A stretch of 38,420 nt of DNA from NCBI RefSeq assembly GCF_014646215.1, contig NZ_BMNA01000001.1, positions 1 through 38,420 on the forward strand, given 5' to 3'. Source of the DNA: Nakamurella endophytica. Its GTDB lineage: Bacteria > Actinomycetota > Actinomycetes > Mycobacteriales > Nakamurellaceae. The notes beneath the pieces are model-generated. The model saw nothing but the letters and a program-made list of their open reading frames with translations. It made no database searches and was not told the origin of the DNA. The position numbers and the translations under genes are program-made. How positions within the stretch are numbered: position 1 is the stretch's first letter; the number at the start of each line of letters is the position of its first letter. This document shows, one piece after another, positions 25,593 to 33,598 of this stretch.

Positions 25593-26864
25593 TCAGCCGT
25601 GCGGCTCGGCGGTGCCGGTACCGGCGGGCAGCTCGATCCCGAACAGGGTGTGCAGGGCCTGCAGGTAGTGCGCCGCGTCGCCGGTCCTGGCCAGCTCGCG
25701 GGCCCGCAGCGTCGGGGTGTGCAGCAGCGACTGGGTGACCCGGTGCAGCGAGAGCTCCACCTCCGCGGCGACGTCCCCGTCGTACTTGGCGCGCAGCCGG
25801 TCCAGCTCCTTCTGCACCGCGCCGGACACGTGGCGGCGCAGCGCGACCACCGCCGGGTCGAGCTGGCGCGCGGCCTGCTCGTCCTCGAACCGGGCGACGG
25901 CGTCGATCACCACGTCCTGGGCGGCGGTGATGGCCTCGCGGTGCTCGGGCGCGACGCCCACCGCGACCGTCCGCAGGTCGACCACGACGACGCCGGGCAG
26001 CGCCCGCACGTCCTCCGGCACGTCGGCCGGGAGCGCCAGGTCGACGATCCGCAGCGGCGACGGCCGCAACGCCACCGCGGCGGCGACGGTGGAGCCGTCC
26101 AGGGCGGCCGCCCGACCACCGCTGCAGGAGACCACCAGGTCGACCTTCGCCAGGGCCTCGACCAGCTGGCCGGCCGGGACGGCCTGGGCCTGGTGCGCGT
26201 CGGCGAACGCCTGCGCGCGGCCGCTGGCCGAGTGGATGCGGATGTCCGTCACGCCGCGGGCGCGCAGCGCCGCCACCGAGACCCTGGCGTACGCACCGGT
26301 ACCGATGACCAGCGCCGACCCGCCGGGCGCGGGGGCCGGCTCCACGAGGTCGAGGGCGACGGTGACCACGCTGCGCCCGGCCGAACCCAGCGGCGTGCCG
26401 GCCGTGACCCGCCGCGCGGTGCGCAGCGCGGACTGGAACAGGGTGTGCAGCGGCGGCGTGGTGGTGCCGGCCGCCTGCGCGGCGGACAGCGCGCGGGACA
26501 CCTGGCCGGAGATCTCGGCCTCGCCGACGACCATCGAGTCCAGTCCCGAGGCGACCGTGAACAGGTGCGCGGCGACGGGGGCGCCGACCCGGACCCTCGC
26601 CACCGTGGCCACCTCGTCGGCCGGTACCCCGGCGACGGCGGCCACCGTCGCGGTGACGGCGTCGACCGCGTCGTGGAACAGGCGCGCGTCCAGGTAGATC
26701 TCGAGTCGGTTGCAGGTGCTGAGCATCACAGCGCCGGAGACCGGCGACCCCGGCGCGCGCACCAGGTCCGACAGCGCCGACCGCAGGCCGACCGCGTGTT
26801 CGGACAACCGCTCCAGCTGGTGGAGGTCCAGGTCATGGTGACTGGCACCGATGACCATGAGCAT
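25593..26864 (-). CDS. hemA: Glutamyl-tRNA reductase
   Basis: A 423-residue HemA, making glutamate-1-semialdehyde from glutamyl-tRNA, the first committed step of C5 haem synthesis. The catalytic Cys51 is in LSTCNRLEIY. MVVGEAEISGQV and FQSALRTARRV are family landmarks. The NADPH loop reads GTGAYA where most homologues have GAGxMG. The C-terminal dimerisation helices follow. The ATG at 26864 lies exactly six bases after TACAGT, so the message is probably leaderless; an in-frame ATG is two codons on. It is divergent from the rest of the haem genes, with an iron box just upstream. Confidence 0.96.
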   Translation of the reverse strand: MLMVIGASHHDLDLHQLERLSEHAVGLRSALSDLVRAPGSPVSGAVMLSTCNRLEIYLDARLFHDAVDAVTATVAAVAGVPADEVATVARVRVGAPVAAHLFTVASGLDSMVVGEAEISGQVSRALSAAQAAGTTTPPLHTLFQSALRTARRVTAGTPLGSAGRSVVTVALDLVEPAPAPGGSALVIGTGAYARVSVAALRARGVTDIRIHSASGRAQAFADAHQAQAVPAGQLVEALAKVDLVVSCSGGRAAALDGSTVAAAVALRPSPLRIVDLALPADVPEDVRALPGVVVVDLRTVAVGVAPEHREAITAAQDVVIDAVARFEDEQAARQLDPAVVALRRHVSGAVQKELDRLRAKYDGDVAAEVELSLHRVTQSLLHTPTLRARELARTGDAAHYLQALHTLFGIELPAGTGTAEPHG

Positions 26865-26870
26865 AGGCCC

Positions 26871-26876
26871 ACTGTA
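26871..26876 (-). promoter_or_regulatory. Leaderless -10 of hemA
   Basis: TACAGT on the minus strand (TANNNT), then six bases, then ATG at 26864. The -35 region would fall at about 26894-26899, directly beside the iron box. Confidence 0.55.
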
Positions 26877-26900
26877 CCGCCGTGACCTGCGGCGAGTTGG

Positions 26901-26919
26901 TGAGGCAAGGCTAACCCAG
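26901..26919. promoter_or_regulatory. DtxR/IdeR-type iron box
   Basis: TGAGGCAAGGCTAACCCAG matches the 19-base DtxR/IdeR consensus TWAGGTWAGSCTWACCTWA at 15 positions, with the whole central AGGCTAACC intact. Its centre is 46 bases upstream of the predicted hemA start and about 130 bases upstream of hemE. Iron-responsive control of the haem locus is the natural reading; whether it represses or activates cannot be told. Confidence 0.6.
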
Positions 26920-26928
26920 CGGCCGCGG

Positions 26929-26993
26929 GCGGCCCGGCGGCCGAGCCAGGAGCGGCCTGGCAGCCGAGCCGCGGGCGGCCTGGCGGCAGGGCC
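26929..26993 (+). repeat. 23-bp degenerate repeat in the hemA-hemE control region
   Basis: Three copies of GCGGCCYGGCRGCCGAGCC start at 26929, 26952 and 26975, exactly 23 bases apart; the third diverges after GCGGCCTGGCGGC and merges into the palindrome. Confidence 0.75.
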
Positions 26994-27012
26994 CGGACCG
27001 GGCCCTGCCGCC
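26982..27012. promoter_or_regulatory. Perfect 15-bp palindrome upstream of hemE
   Basis: GGCGGCAGGGCCCGG (26982-26996), one base, then its exact reverse complement (26998-27012). It lies between divergent genes, where a terminator is not needed, and ends 26 bases before the hemE ATG. An operator or a hairpin in the hemE 5' leader is more likely. No ribosome-binding site separates it from the ATG. Confidence 0.6.
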
Positions 27013-27038
27013 GTCCCGGATGAGACGATGGGCCGGTC

Positions 27039-28154
27039 ATGACGCACTCCACCGACACCCCCGACCCGGCCGTGCTGCCCGCCGACAACCCCGCCGGGGT
27101 GCTGCCACCGGGCCACCCGCTGTCCGACGGGCGGCTGGCCGGCGCGCCGCTGCTCGCCGCGATGACCGGCCAGCACGCCGACCACCACCCCGTGTGGTTC
27201 ATGCGGCAGGCCGGCCGCTCGCTGCCGGAGTACCGGCGGGTCCGCGCCGGCATGCCGATGCTGCAGGCCTGCCTCACCCCGGACCTGGCCGCGGAGATCA
27301 CCCTGCAGCCGGTCCGCCGGCACGGCGTGGACGCGGCCGTGCTCTTCAGCGACATCGTCGTGCCCTTGAAGCTGGCCGGGATCGAGGTCGAGATCGTCCC
27401 CGGCACCGGGCCGGTGGTGGAGCACCCGATCCGCACGGTGGCCGACGTCGCCGCGCTGCCCGCGCTGGACCCGGCGGCGCTGGCGCCGGTCGCCGAGGCC
27501 GCCGCGCGCACCGTCGCCGAGCTCGGCGGTGTCCCGCTGCTGGGGTTCGCCGGCGCCCCGTACACCGTGGCGTCCTACCTGGTGGAGGGCGGCCCGAGCC
27601 GGGAGCACTTGCGCACCCGCGCCCTGATGCACGCCGAGCCGGAGACCTGGCACGCGCTGGCCGGATGGGTGGCCGGGGTCACCGGCAGCTTCCTGCGGGC
27701 GCAGGTGCTCGCCGGCGCCTCGGCGGTGCAGCTGTTCGACTCGTGGGCCGGCAGCCTGTCGCTGTCGGACTACCGCACCTTCGTCCAGCCGCACTCGGCG
27801 GCCGCGCTGGCCGCGGTCGCGGACCTGCCGGTGCCGCGGGTGCACTTCGGGGTCGGCACCGGCGAGCTCCTGGTGGCCATGCGCGACGCCGGCGCCGACG
27901 TCATGGGCATCGACCACCGGGTGGCGCTGGACACCGCCAACGAGCGGCTGTCCGGGCGGACGCCGCTGCAGGGCAACATCGACCCCGCGTTGCTCTTCGC
28001 CGGCGAGGAGGCGCTGCAGGCGCACACCCTCGAGGTCCTCCGGGCGGGCGCGCAGGCGCCGGGACACGTGGTGAACCTCGGGCACGGCGTCCCGCCGGAC
28101 GCCGACCCGGACGTGCTCACCCGGCTGGTGGACTTCGTCCACCGCCAGCGGTGA
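27039..28154 (+). CDS. hemE: Uroporphyrinogen decarboxylase
   Basis: A 371-residue HemE, removing four carboxyl groups from uroporphyrinogen III to give coproporphyrinogen III. WFMRQAGRSLPEYR (53-66) and Asp105 in LFSDIVVP are the key active-site stretches. GFAGAPYTVASYLVEGG and LQGNIDPALL are also diagnostic. The first 35 residues are a proline-rich extension. The ATG has no convincing ribosome-binding site; a GACGAT motif lies nine bases before it. It heads the plus-strand haem operon and overlaps hemY by four bases. Confidence 0.97.
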   Translation: MTHSTDTPDPAVLPADNPAGVLPPGHPLSDGRLAGAPLLAAMTGQHADHHPVWFMRQAGRSLPEYRRVRAGMPMLQACLTPDLAAEITLQPVRRHGVDAAVLFSDIVVPLKLAGIEVEIVPGTGPVVEHPIRTVADVAALPALDPAALAPVAEAAARTVAELGGVPLLGFAGAPYTVASYLVEGGPSREHLRTRALMHAEPETWHALAGWVAGVTGSFLRAQVLAGASAVQLFDSWAGSLSLSDYRTFVQPHSAAALAAVADLPVPRVHFGVGTGELLVAMRDAGADVMGIDHRVALDTANERLSGRTPLQGNIDPALLFAGEEALQAHTLEVLRAGAQAPGHVVNLGHGVPPDADPDVLTRLVDFVHRQR

Positions 28155-29554
28155 CCCCCCTGCCGCCGCGGGTCGACGTGGTCGTCGTCGGCGGCGGGAT
28201 GGCCGGGCTGGTCGCGGCCTGGGAGCACGCCAGGGCCGGCCGGACGGTGCTGGTGCTGGAGGCCGGCGACGACACCGGCGGCGCGGTGGCCCGGCTGGAC
28301 CTGGACGGCCTCGAGCTGGACGCCGGCGCCGAGTCCTTCGCGACCGCGACGCCGGCCGTGGGCGACCTGGCGGCCGAGCTGGGCCTGGCGGACCGGGTGG
28401 TGGCCCCGCTGCCGGGAGGTGCCTGGCTGCGGCACGGTGGGGGCAGCGCGCCGCTGCCGGCCGGCGGTCTGCTCGGCATACCGGCCCACCCGCTGTCCCG
28501 AGAGGTGCGGCGGGTGGTCGGGCCGGTGGGAGCCGCCCGCGCCGCGCTGGACCGGGTGCTGCCGGGCCGGGTCGGCGCCGCCGCACCGACCCTGGGCGGG
28601 CTCGTCCGGCGGCGGATGGGTGCGCTGGTGGTCGGCCGGCTGGTCGAGCCGGTCGCCGGCGGCGTCTACTCCACCGATCCCGACGTCCTGGAGCTGGACT
28701 CCGCGCAACCGCTGCTGCGCCCGGCGCTGCTCGAGCACGGGTCGCTGTCCGCGGCGGTCCGCGCGCTGCGCGGCGGTGCCGGCCGGCCCGGCTCGGCGGT
28801 CCAGGGGCTGGCCGGCGGTATGTGGACGCTGCCCCGCGCGCTGCGCCGGGCGCTGGAGTCGGCCGGCGGCCTGGTGCGCACCGGCACCGCGGTGACGGGG
28901 CTCGACCCGGCGCCGGACGGCCGGTGGACGGTCACCACGGCCTCCGGGGCGGTCACCGCCGGCCGCGTCGTGCTGGCCGCGCCGCTGTCCGTCACCGCCG
29001 CCCTGCTCGCGCCGAGGCTGCCGGCCGCCGTGCTCGCGGCCGTGCCCCCGCCGCCGCAGCAGGACGTCGCGCTGGTCACCCTCGTCGTCGACGCACCGGA
29101 GCTCGACGCGGCGCCCCGCGGCACCGGCGTGCTGGTGGCCGCGCACGTCACCGCCGTGACCGCCAAGGCCCTGACGCACGCCTCCGCGAAGTGGCCGTAC
29201 CTGGCGGCGGCCGCCGGCCCGGGCCGGCACGTGCTGCGGCTGTCCTACGGCCGTGCCGGTCGACCCGCCCCGGCGGACACCGAGCTCCCGGACCTCGCCC
29301 GCCGGGACGCCGCCGAGCTGCTCGGCGTCGAGCTGCCGGCCGCGCGGGTGCGGGCGGCGGCCCTGCGCCGGTGGACGTCCGCGCTGCCGCGGCCCGGGGT
29401 GGGTCACGCGGCGGCGGTGGCTGCGCTGCGGGCCGCGCTGCCGCCCGGCATCGGCGTCACCGGTACCGGGATCGCCGGCACCGGGTTGGCCGCGGTGGTC
29501 GCGGACGCCCGCCGCGAGGGCGTGGCGGTCCCCGGCGCCGGACCCGGGCCCTGA
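28151..29554 (+). CDS. hemY: Coproporphyrinogen III oxidase (HemY/CgoX type)
   Basis: A 467-residue FAD-dependent oxidase of the HemY family. The dinucleotide-binding loop GGGMAG is at 14-19, with VLVLEAGDDTGGAV at the end of the second strand. LDAGAESF and the C-terminal GVTGTGIAGTGLAAVVADAR (FAD contact) follow. In actinobacteria this enzyme oxidises coproporphyrinogen III to coproporphyrin III; the HemQ neighbour supports that over protoporphyrinogen oxidation. The GTG start overlaps the hemE stop (GTGA). The protein is more Ala/Gly-rich than its neighbours. Confidence 0.94.
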   Translation: MTPLPPRVDVVVVGGGMAGLVAAWEHARAGRTVLVLEAGDDTGGAVARLDLDGLELDAGAESFATATPAVGDLAAELGLADRVVAPLPGGAWLRHGGGSAPLPAGGLLGIPAHPLSREVRRVVGPVGAARAALDRVLPGRVGAAAPTLGGLVRRRMGALVVGRLVEPVAGGVYSTDPDVLELDSAQPLLRPALLEHGSLSAAVRALRGGAGRPGSAVQGLAGGMWTLPRALRRALESAGGLVRTGTAVTGLDPAPDGRWTVTTASGAVTAGRVVLAAPLSVTAALLAPRLPAAVLAAVPPPPQQDVALVTLVVDAPELDAAPRGTGVLVAAHVTAVTAKALTHASAKWPYLAAAAGPGRHVLRLSYGRAGRPAPADTELPDLARRDAAELLGVELPAARVRAAALRRWTSALPRPGVGHAAAVAALRAALPPGIGVTGTGIAGTGLAAVVADARREGVAVPGAGPGP

Positions 29555-29596
29555 TCCAGGCCCTGACCCGGGCCTTGACCGCGCGGCCCTGACACG
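29547..29596 (+). repeat. 12-bp repeats across the hemY stop codon
   Basis: GGCCCTGATCCA (29547), GGCCCTGACCCG (29559) and GGCCTTGACCGC (29571) are contiguous 12-base units, with a fourth at 29585 after two extra bases. The hemY TGA lies in the first. The rest of the 253-base gap before hemQ shows no clear promoter. Confidence 0.75.
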
Positions 29597-29807
29597 CGGT
29601 CCGACTCGTGCTGCGGACCTGGGGTGGGTGCTGACCCCGGGCACCACCGCGGCACCCTCGGGGGGCCCAGACCGCCGGCCCGTCACCGGTCCGCGGGCAC
29701 GCTGCGCAGCCGGACCGGCACCGCCGGCGGCCGGCCACCCTTCGCGCGAGGGAAAGACCACATCGCGCCCGCGCCGGGCAGCCGCCGGGCGGGGGGAGGA
29801 TGGAGCC

Positions 29808-30626
29808 ATGACCGACGACACCGGCGCCGCGAGCACGGCGTCCGCTCCCGGCGACACCGGCGGCGCCTCGGCTCCGGCGACCACCGCCGCTCCCGGCGAC
29901 ACCGCAGGTCCCGGCGACACCGCCGCCACCGCGCCCCGACCGCGGCCGACCGCACGCGAGATCAACGCCTCGATCCGGTACACCTGCTGGTCGGTGTACG
30001 CGCGCAGCGCGGAGCTCGACGCGCCCGCGGACAAGGCCGCCGCCGAGCTGGCCGAGCTGGTCGGGTCACTGGCCCAGGAGGACGTCACCGTCCGCGGCTG
30101 GTACGACGTCTCCGGTCTGCGGGCGGACGCCGACCTGATGGTGTGGTGGCACGCGCCGTCCGCCGCTGCCCTGCAGGACGCAGCCCGCGCGCTGCGCCGC
30201 ACCGCCGTCGGCCGGGCGCTGGCGCCGACCTGGGCCGGCATGGGCGTGCACCGGCCCGCCGAGTTCAACAAGGGACACGTGCCGGCGTTCCTGTCCGGGC
30301 GGGCGGCCCGGTCCTGGGTGGCCGTCTACCCGTTCGTCCGGTCGTACGACTGGTACCTGCTGCCGGACGCCGAGCGCCGCGAGATGCTGGTGGAGCACGG
30401 GCTGATGGGACGCGAGTACGAGCAGGTGCTGTCGAACACCGTCGCCGCCTTCGCCCTCGGCGACTACGAGTGGCTGCTGGCCCTGGAGTCGAACGAGCTG
30501 CACGACATCGTCGACCTGACCCGTCATCTGCGGGCCTCGCGGGCGAGACTGCACGTCCGCGAAGAGGTCCCGTTCTTCACCGGCCGGCTCACCGACGTCG
30601 ACGGCGTCGTCGAGGTGGTGCGGTGA
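29808..30626 (+). CDS. hemQ: Coproheme decarboxylase HemQ (ChdC)
   Basis: A 272-residue chlorite-dismutase-fold enzyme that decarboxylates coproheme to haem b using peroxide. The stretch VAVYPFVRSYDWYLLP contains the candidate catalytic Tyr174. MLVEHGLMGREY carries the likely proximal ligand His197, and LGDYEWLLALESNELHDIVDLTRHLR is diagnostic of the actinobacterial group. The first 45 residues are low-complexity (repeated PGDT steps) and absent from most homologues. The ATG has GGAGG about eight bases upstream. It follows a 253-base gap after hemY and overlaps hemH by four bases. Confidence 0.95.
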   Translation: MTDDTGAASTASAPGDTGGASAPATTAAPGDTAGPGDTAATAPRPRPTAREINASIRYTCWSVYARSAELDAPADKAAAELAELVGSLAQEDVTVRGWYDVSGLRADADLMVWWHAPSAAALQDAARALRRTAVGRALAPTWAGMGVHRPAEFNKGHVPAFLSGRAARSWVAVYPFVRSYDWYLLPDAERREMLVEHGLMGREYEQVLSNTVAAFALGDYEWLLALESNELHDIVDLTRHLRASRARLHVREEVPFFTGRLTDVDGVVEVVR

Positions 30627-31864
30627 CGGCCCGGCCCGCCTACGACGCCGTGCTGCTGGCCGGTTTCGGCGGCCCGGAGTCGCCGGACGACGTGATGCCG
30701 TTCCTGCGCAACGTGACCCGCGGGCGCGGCGTGCCCGAGGAGCGGCTGGTCGAGGTCTCGCACCACTACCTGGCGCTCGGCGGCGTGTCGCCGATCAACG
30801 AGCAGAACCGGGCGCTGCGCGTCGCTCTCGAGGCGGAGCTGCGCCGGCGGGGCGTGGACCTGCCCGTGCTGTGGGGCAACCGCAACTGGGGACCGTTCCT
30901 GTCCGACGTCGTCGCGGACGCCGCCGGCCGGGGGCTGACCCGGCTGCTCGGGCTGGCGACCTCTGCGTACTCCTCCTACTCGGGGTGCCGGCAGTACCGG
31001 GAGGACTTCGGCGGTGCACTGCTGGCCGGCGGCCTGGTCGGGACGGTGGTGCTGGACAAGGTGCGCCCCTACTACGACCGGCCGGGCTTCCTGGCGCCCG
31101 TCGCGGACGCCACCGTCGAGGCCGTCCGCGAGCTGCTGGGCGACGGCGTGACCGCCGGCGAGATCGAGGTGGTGTTCACGACGCACTCGATCCCCACGGT
31201 GATGGCCGACAGCTCCGGCTCCGCGGAGCTCGGGGACCACGGGTCCGGCGGCGCGTACGTCGCGCAGCACCTGGCCGCCTGCCGCGCGGTGATGGACCGG
31301 CTCGGCCGCGAGCTCGGGACGACGCCGTCCTGGCAGCTGGCGTACCAGTCCCGGTCGGGCCCGCCGTCGGTGCCGTGGCTCGAACCCGACATCAACGACG
31401 TGATCACCGGGCTGTCCGGCCGGCGGGCGGTGGTGGCCGTGCCGATCGGCTTCATCTCCGACCACGTCGAGGTGGTGTGGGACCTGGACCACGAGGCCCG
31501 GGACACCGCGGCGGCCGCGGGGCTGCGCTGGGTGCGGGTCCGCACCAGCGGCACCGACCCCCGCTTCGTCGCGGCGCTCGGCGACCTGGTGCAAGCCCGG
31601 CTCGACCCCGCCGCCGGCCCCGTCGACGCCGGCGCGGCCGGGCCGGTGCGGCCCGACTTCTGCCCCGTCGGGTGCTGCGTGGGCCGGGTGCGCCGGCCGA
31701 CCACCGCCGCGCAGGACTCCGCGGTCGACTGGACGGACCTGGACGTGACGGACGACCAGCTCGCCGCCTCCGGGATCCGCGGCACCCGGCCCCGCACCGC
31801 CACTGCTCCCGACGTTGGGACCGACGGTGACCGGCGACCCGACCCGGCGGGGGTGGCCCGGTGA
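30623..31864 (+). CDS. hemH: Coproporphyrin ferrochelatase with probable 2Fe-2S cluster
   Basis: A 413-residue ferrochelatase (CpfC), inserting Fe2+ into coproporphyrin III. The metal-site residues are His188 in FTTHSIP and Glu283 in FISDHVEVVWDLDHE. YQSRSGPP and GNRNW are also typical. Four cysteines (Cys122 in SGCRQY; Cys347, Cys351 and Cys352 in DFCPVGCC) are placed to bind the 2Fe-2S cluster known in actinobacterial ferrochelatases. The last 55 residues are a polar tail. The GTG start overlaps hemQ, and the stop overlaps hemC, each by four bases. Confidence 0.96.
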   Translation: MTARPAYDAVLLAGFGGPESPDDVMPFLRNVTRGRGVPEERLVEVSHHYLALGGVSPINEQNRALRVALEAELRRRGVDLPVLWGNRNWGPFLSDVVADAAGRGLTRLLGLATSAYSSYSGCRQYREDFGGALLAGGLVGTVVLDKVRPYYDRPGFLAPVADATVEAVRELLGDGVTAGEIEVVFTTHSIPTVMADSSGSAELGDHGSGGAYVAQHLAACRAVMDRLGRELGTTPSWQLAYQSRSGPPSVPWLEPDINDVITGLSGRRAVVAVPIGFISDHVEVVWDLDHEARDTAAAAGLRWVRVRTSGTDPRFVAALGDLVQARLDPAAGPVDAGAAGPVRPDFCPVGCCVGRVRRPTTAAQDSAVDWTDLDVTDDQLAASGIRGTRPRTATAPDVGTDGDRRPDPAGVAR

Positions 31865-32823
31865 CGGCGACAACCACGACGCTGCGGGTCGGCACCCGCG
31901 GCAGCGCTCTGGCCCTGGCCCAGTCCGGCCAGGTCGCGGACTGGCTGAGCAGCACCGTCGGCGTCCCGGCCGAGCTGGTGCGGGTCCGCACCGAGGGCGA
32001 CGTCGACCGCGGGCCGCTCGCGACGATCGGCGGCACCGGCGTGTTCGTCACCGGCGTCCGGGCCCGGCTGCTGTCCGGCGAGGTGGACGTCGTCGTCCAC
32101 TCGCTCAAGGACCTGCCCACCGCCGCCGCCGACGGCATCGCGCTGGCCGCCGTGCCGCGGCGCGAGGACCCGGCCGACGTGCTCTGCGCGCGGGACGGGC
32201 TGACGCTGGCAGAGCTGCCGGACGGCGCGCGGGTGGGCACCGGCTCGCCGCGGCGGGCGGCACAGCTCCGCGCCGCCCGACCCGACCTGGACGTCCGGGC
32301 GGTGCGCGGCAACGTCGACACCCGGCTCGGGATGGTGGCCGACGGGACGCTCGACGCGGTGGTCCTCGCCGCCGCCGGTCTGGCCCGGATCGGTCGCGAG
32401 GACGCCGTCACGGAGCGGTTCACCGAGGACGTCATGCTGCCCGCGCCCGGACAGGGCGCGCTGGCGGTCGAGTGCCGGCTCGCCGACCGGCACACCGGGC
32501 CGTACGCGTCGGCGCTGGCCCGGCTGGACGACCCGGTGTCGCGGGCGGAGGTGCGGGCGGAACGCAGCCTGCTCGGCGCCCTGGAGGCCGGCTGCAGCGC
32601 ACCGGTCGGTGCCCGCGCCCACAGCGACGGCGTCCGGCTGACCCTGACCGGGCTGGTGATCGCCCCGGACGGGCGGCGCCAGGTGCGCGGCGAGATCTCC
32701 GGCCGCGCTGCCGACGCCGCGCTGCTGGGTCGACGCCTGGCCCAGCGGCTGTTCGACGACGGTGCCGCCGCGCTGCTGGGTGACCTGCCGCTCCGGGCGG
32801 CGGCGGCCGCCGGCGGTGGGTGA
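31861..32823 (+). CDS. hemC: Hydroxymethylbilane synthase
   Basis: A 320-residue porphobilinogen deaminase that joins four porphobilinogens. LRVGTRGSALALAQ begins the protein. The catalytic Asp84 is in HSLKDLPT, and Cys245 in EAGCSAPVGA carries the dipyrromethane cofactor. VRGNVDTRL and LPAPGQGALAVE are diagnostic. The GTG start overlaps the hemH stop by four bases; its end overlaps hemD by eight. Confidence 0.97.
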   Translation: MTATTTTLRVGTRGSALALAQSGQVADWLSSTVGVPAELVRVRTEGDVDRGPLATIGGTGVFVTGVRARLLSGEVDVVVHSLKDLPTAAADGIALAAVPRREDPADVLCARDGLTLAELPDGARVGTGSPRRAAQLRAARPDLDVRAVRGNVDTRLGMVADGTLDAVVLAAAGLARIGREDAVTERFTEDVMLPAPGQGALAVECRLADRHTGPYASALARLDDPVSRAEVRAERSLLGALEAGCSAPVGARAHSDGVRLTLTGLVIAPDGRRQVRGEISGRAADAALLGRRLAQRLFDDGAAALLGDLPLRAAAAAGGG

Positions 32824-33598
32824 CCTCGCCGGCTGGCGTGTGCTGCTGTGCCGGCCCGCCGACCGGACCGCCGACCTGGCCGCCGCGCTCCGGTCGGCCG
32901 GGGCGGAGCCGGAGGCCGTGCCGTTGATCGCGACCGGCCCGCCCGCCGACCCCGCCGCGCTCGACCGGGCGGCCCGCGAGCTGGCCGCCGGTGCGTACCG
33001 CTGGGTCGGCTGGACCTCCGCGGTGGCCGTCGACGCGGTCACCGCGCGCGCCGCGGCGCTCGGCCTGCGTCCCTGGGTGGCGCCGGGAACCCGCGTCGCG
33101 GCGGTCGGCGCGGCCACCGCGGCGCGGCTGGCGAGGGCGTCGGTCGCGGTCGACCTGGTGCCCGCCGGCGCCGGGTCCGCCGCCGCGCTCGGACAGGCCT
33201 GGCCGCCGGCCGGACCGGGCGACTCGGTGCTGCTGCCGCAGTCCGCGATCGCGGCACCGGACCTGGCGGTCGCCCTGCGCGACAAGGGGTACCTGGTGCG
33301 GGTGGTCGACGCCTACCGCACCGTGACGGTCCCGCCGCCACCGCCCGTCGCCCGGCGACTGGCGGAGGGCGCCTACCGGGCCGTGCTGCTGCACTCCCCC
33401 AGCGCGGTGGCGGCGCTGGCCGGGATCCCGGTGGCCGCCGGCACCGTCGTCGGTGCCGTCGGCCCCAGCACGGCCCGCGCGGCGACCGAGGCGGGCCTGG
33501 CCGTGGGTTTCGTCGCCGCCGCACCCACCGACGCCGCGCTGCTGGCCGGGCTGCGTGCCGCTGCCCGCCCCGCACCCGAGAACAGGAGAACCCAGTGA
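32816..33598 (+). CDS. hemD: Uroporphyrinogen-III synthase
   Basis: A 260-residue UroIII synthase, cyclising hydroxymethylbilane with inversion of ring D. The two-domain HemD pattern is seen as [56 protein letters not shown] and [15 protein letters not shown]. Sequence conservation in the family is low, so position between hemC and hemB adds to the call. It lacks the CobA methyltransferase half found in many actinobacterial HemD fusions. I chose GTG at 32816 because it begins just before the first strand and overlaps hemC by eight bases. Confidence 0.9.
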   Translation: MGDLAGWRVLLCRPADRTADLAAALRSAGAEPEAVPLIATGPPADPAALDRAARELAAGAYRWVGWTSAVAVDAVTARAAALGLRPWVAPGTRVAAVGAATAARLARASVAVDLVPAGAGSAAALGQAWPPAGPGDSVLLPQSAIAAPDLAVALRDKGYLVRVVDAYRTVTVPPPPPVARRLAEGAYRAVLLHSPSAVAALAGIPVAAGTVVGAVGPSTARAATEAGLAVGFVAAAPTDAALLAGLRAAARPAPENRRTQ

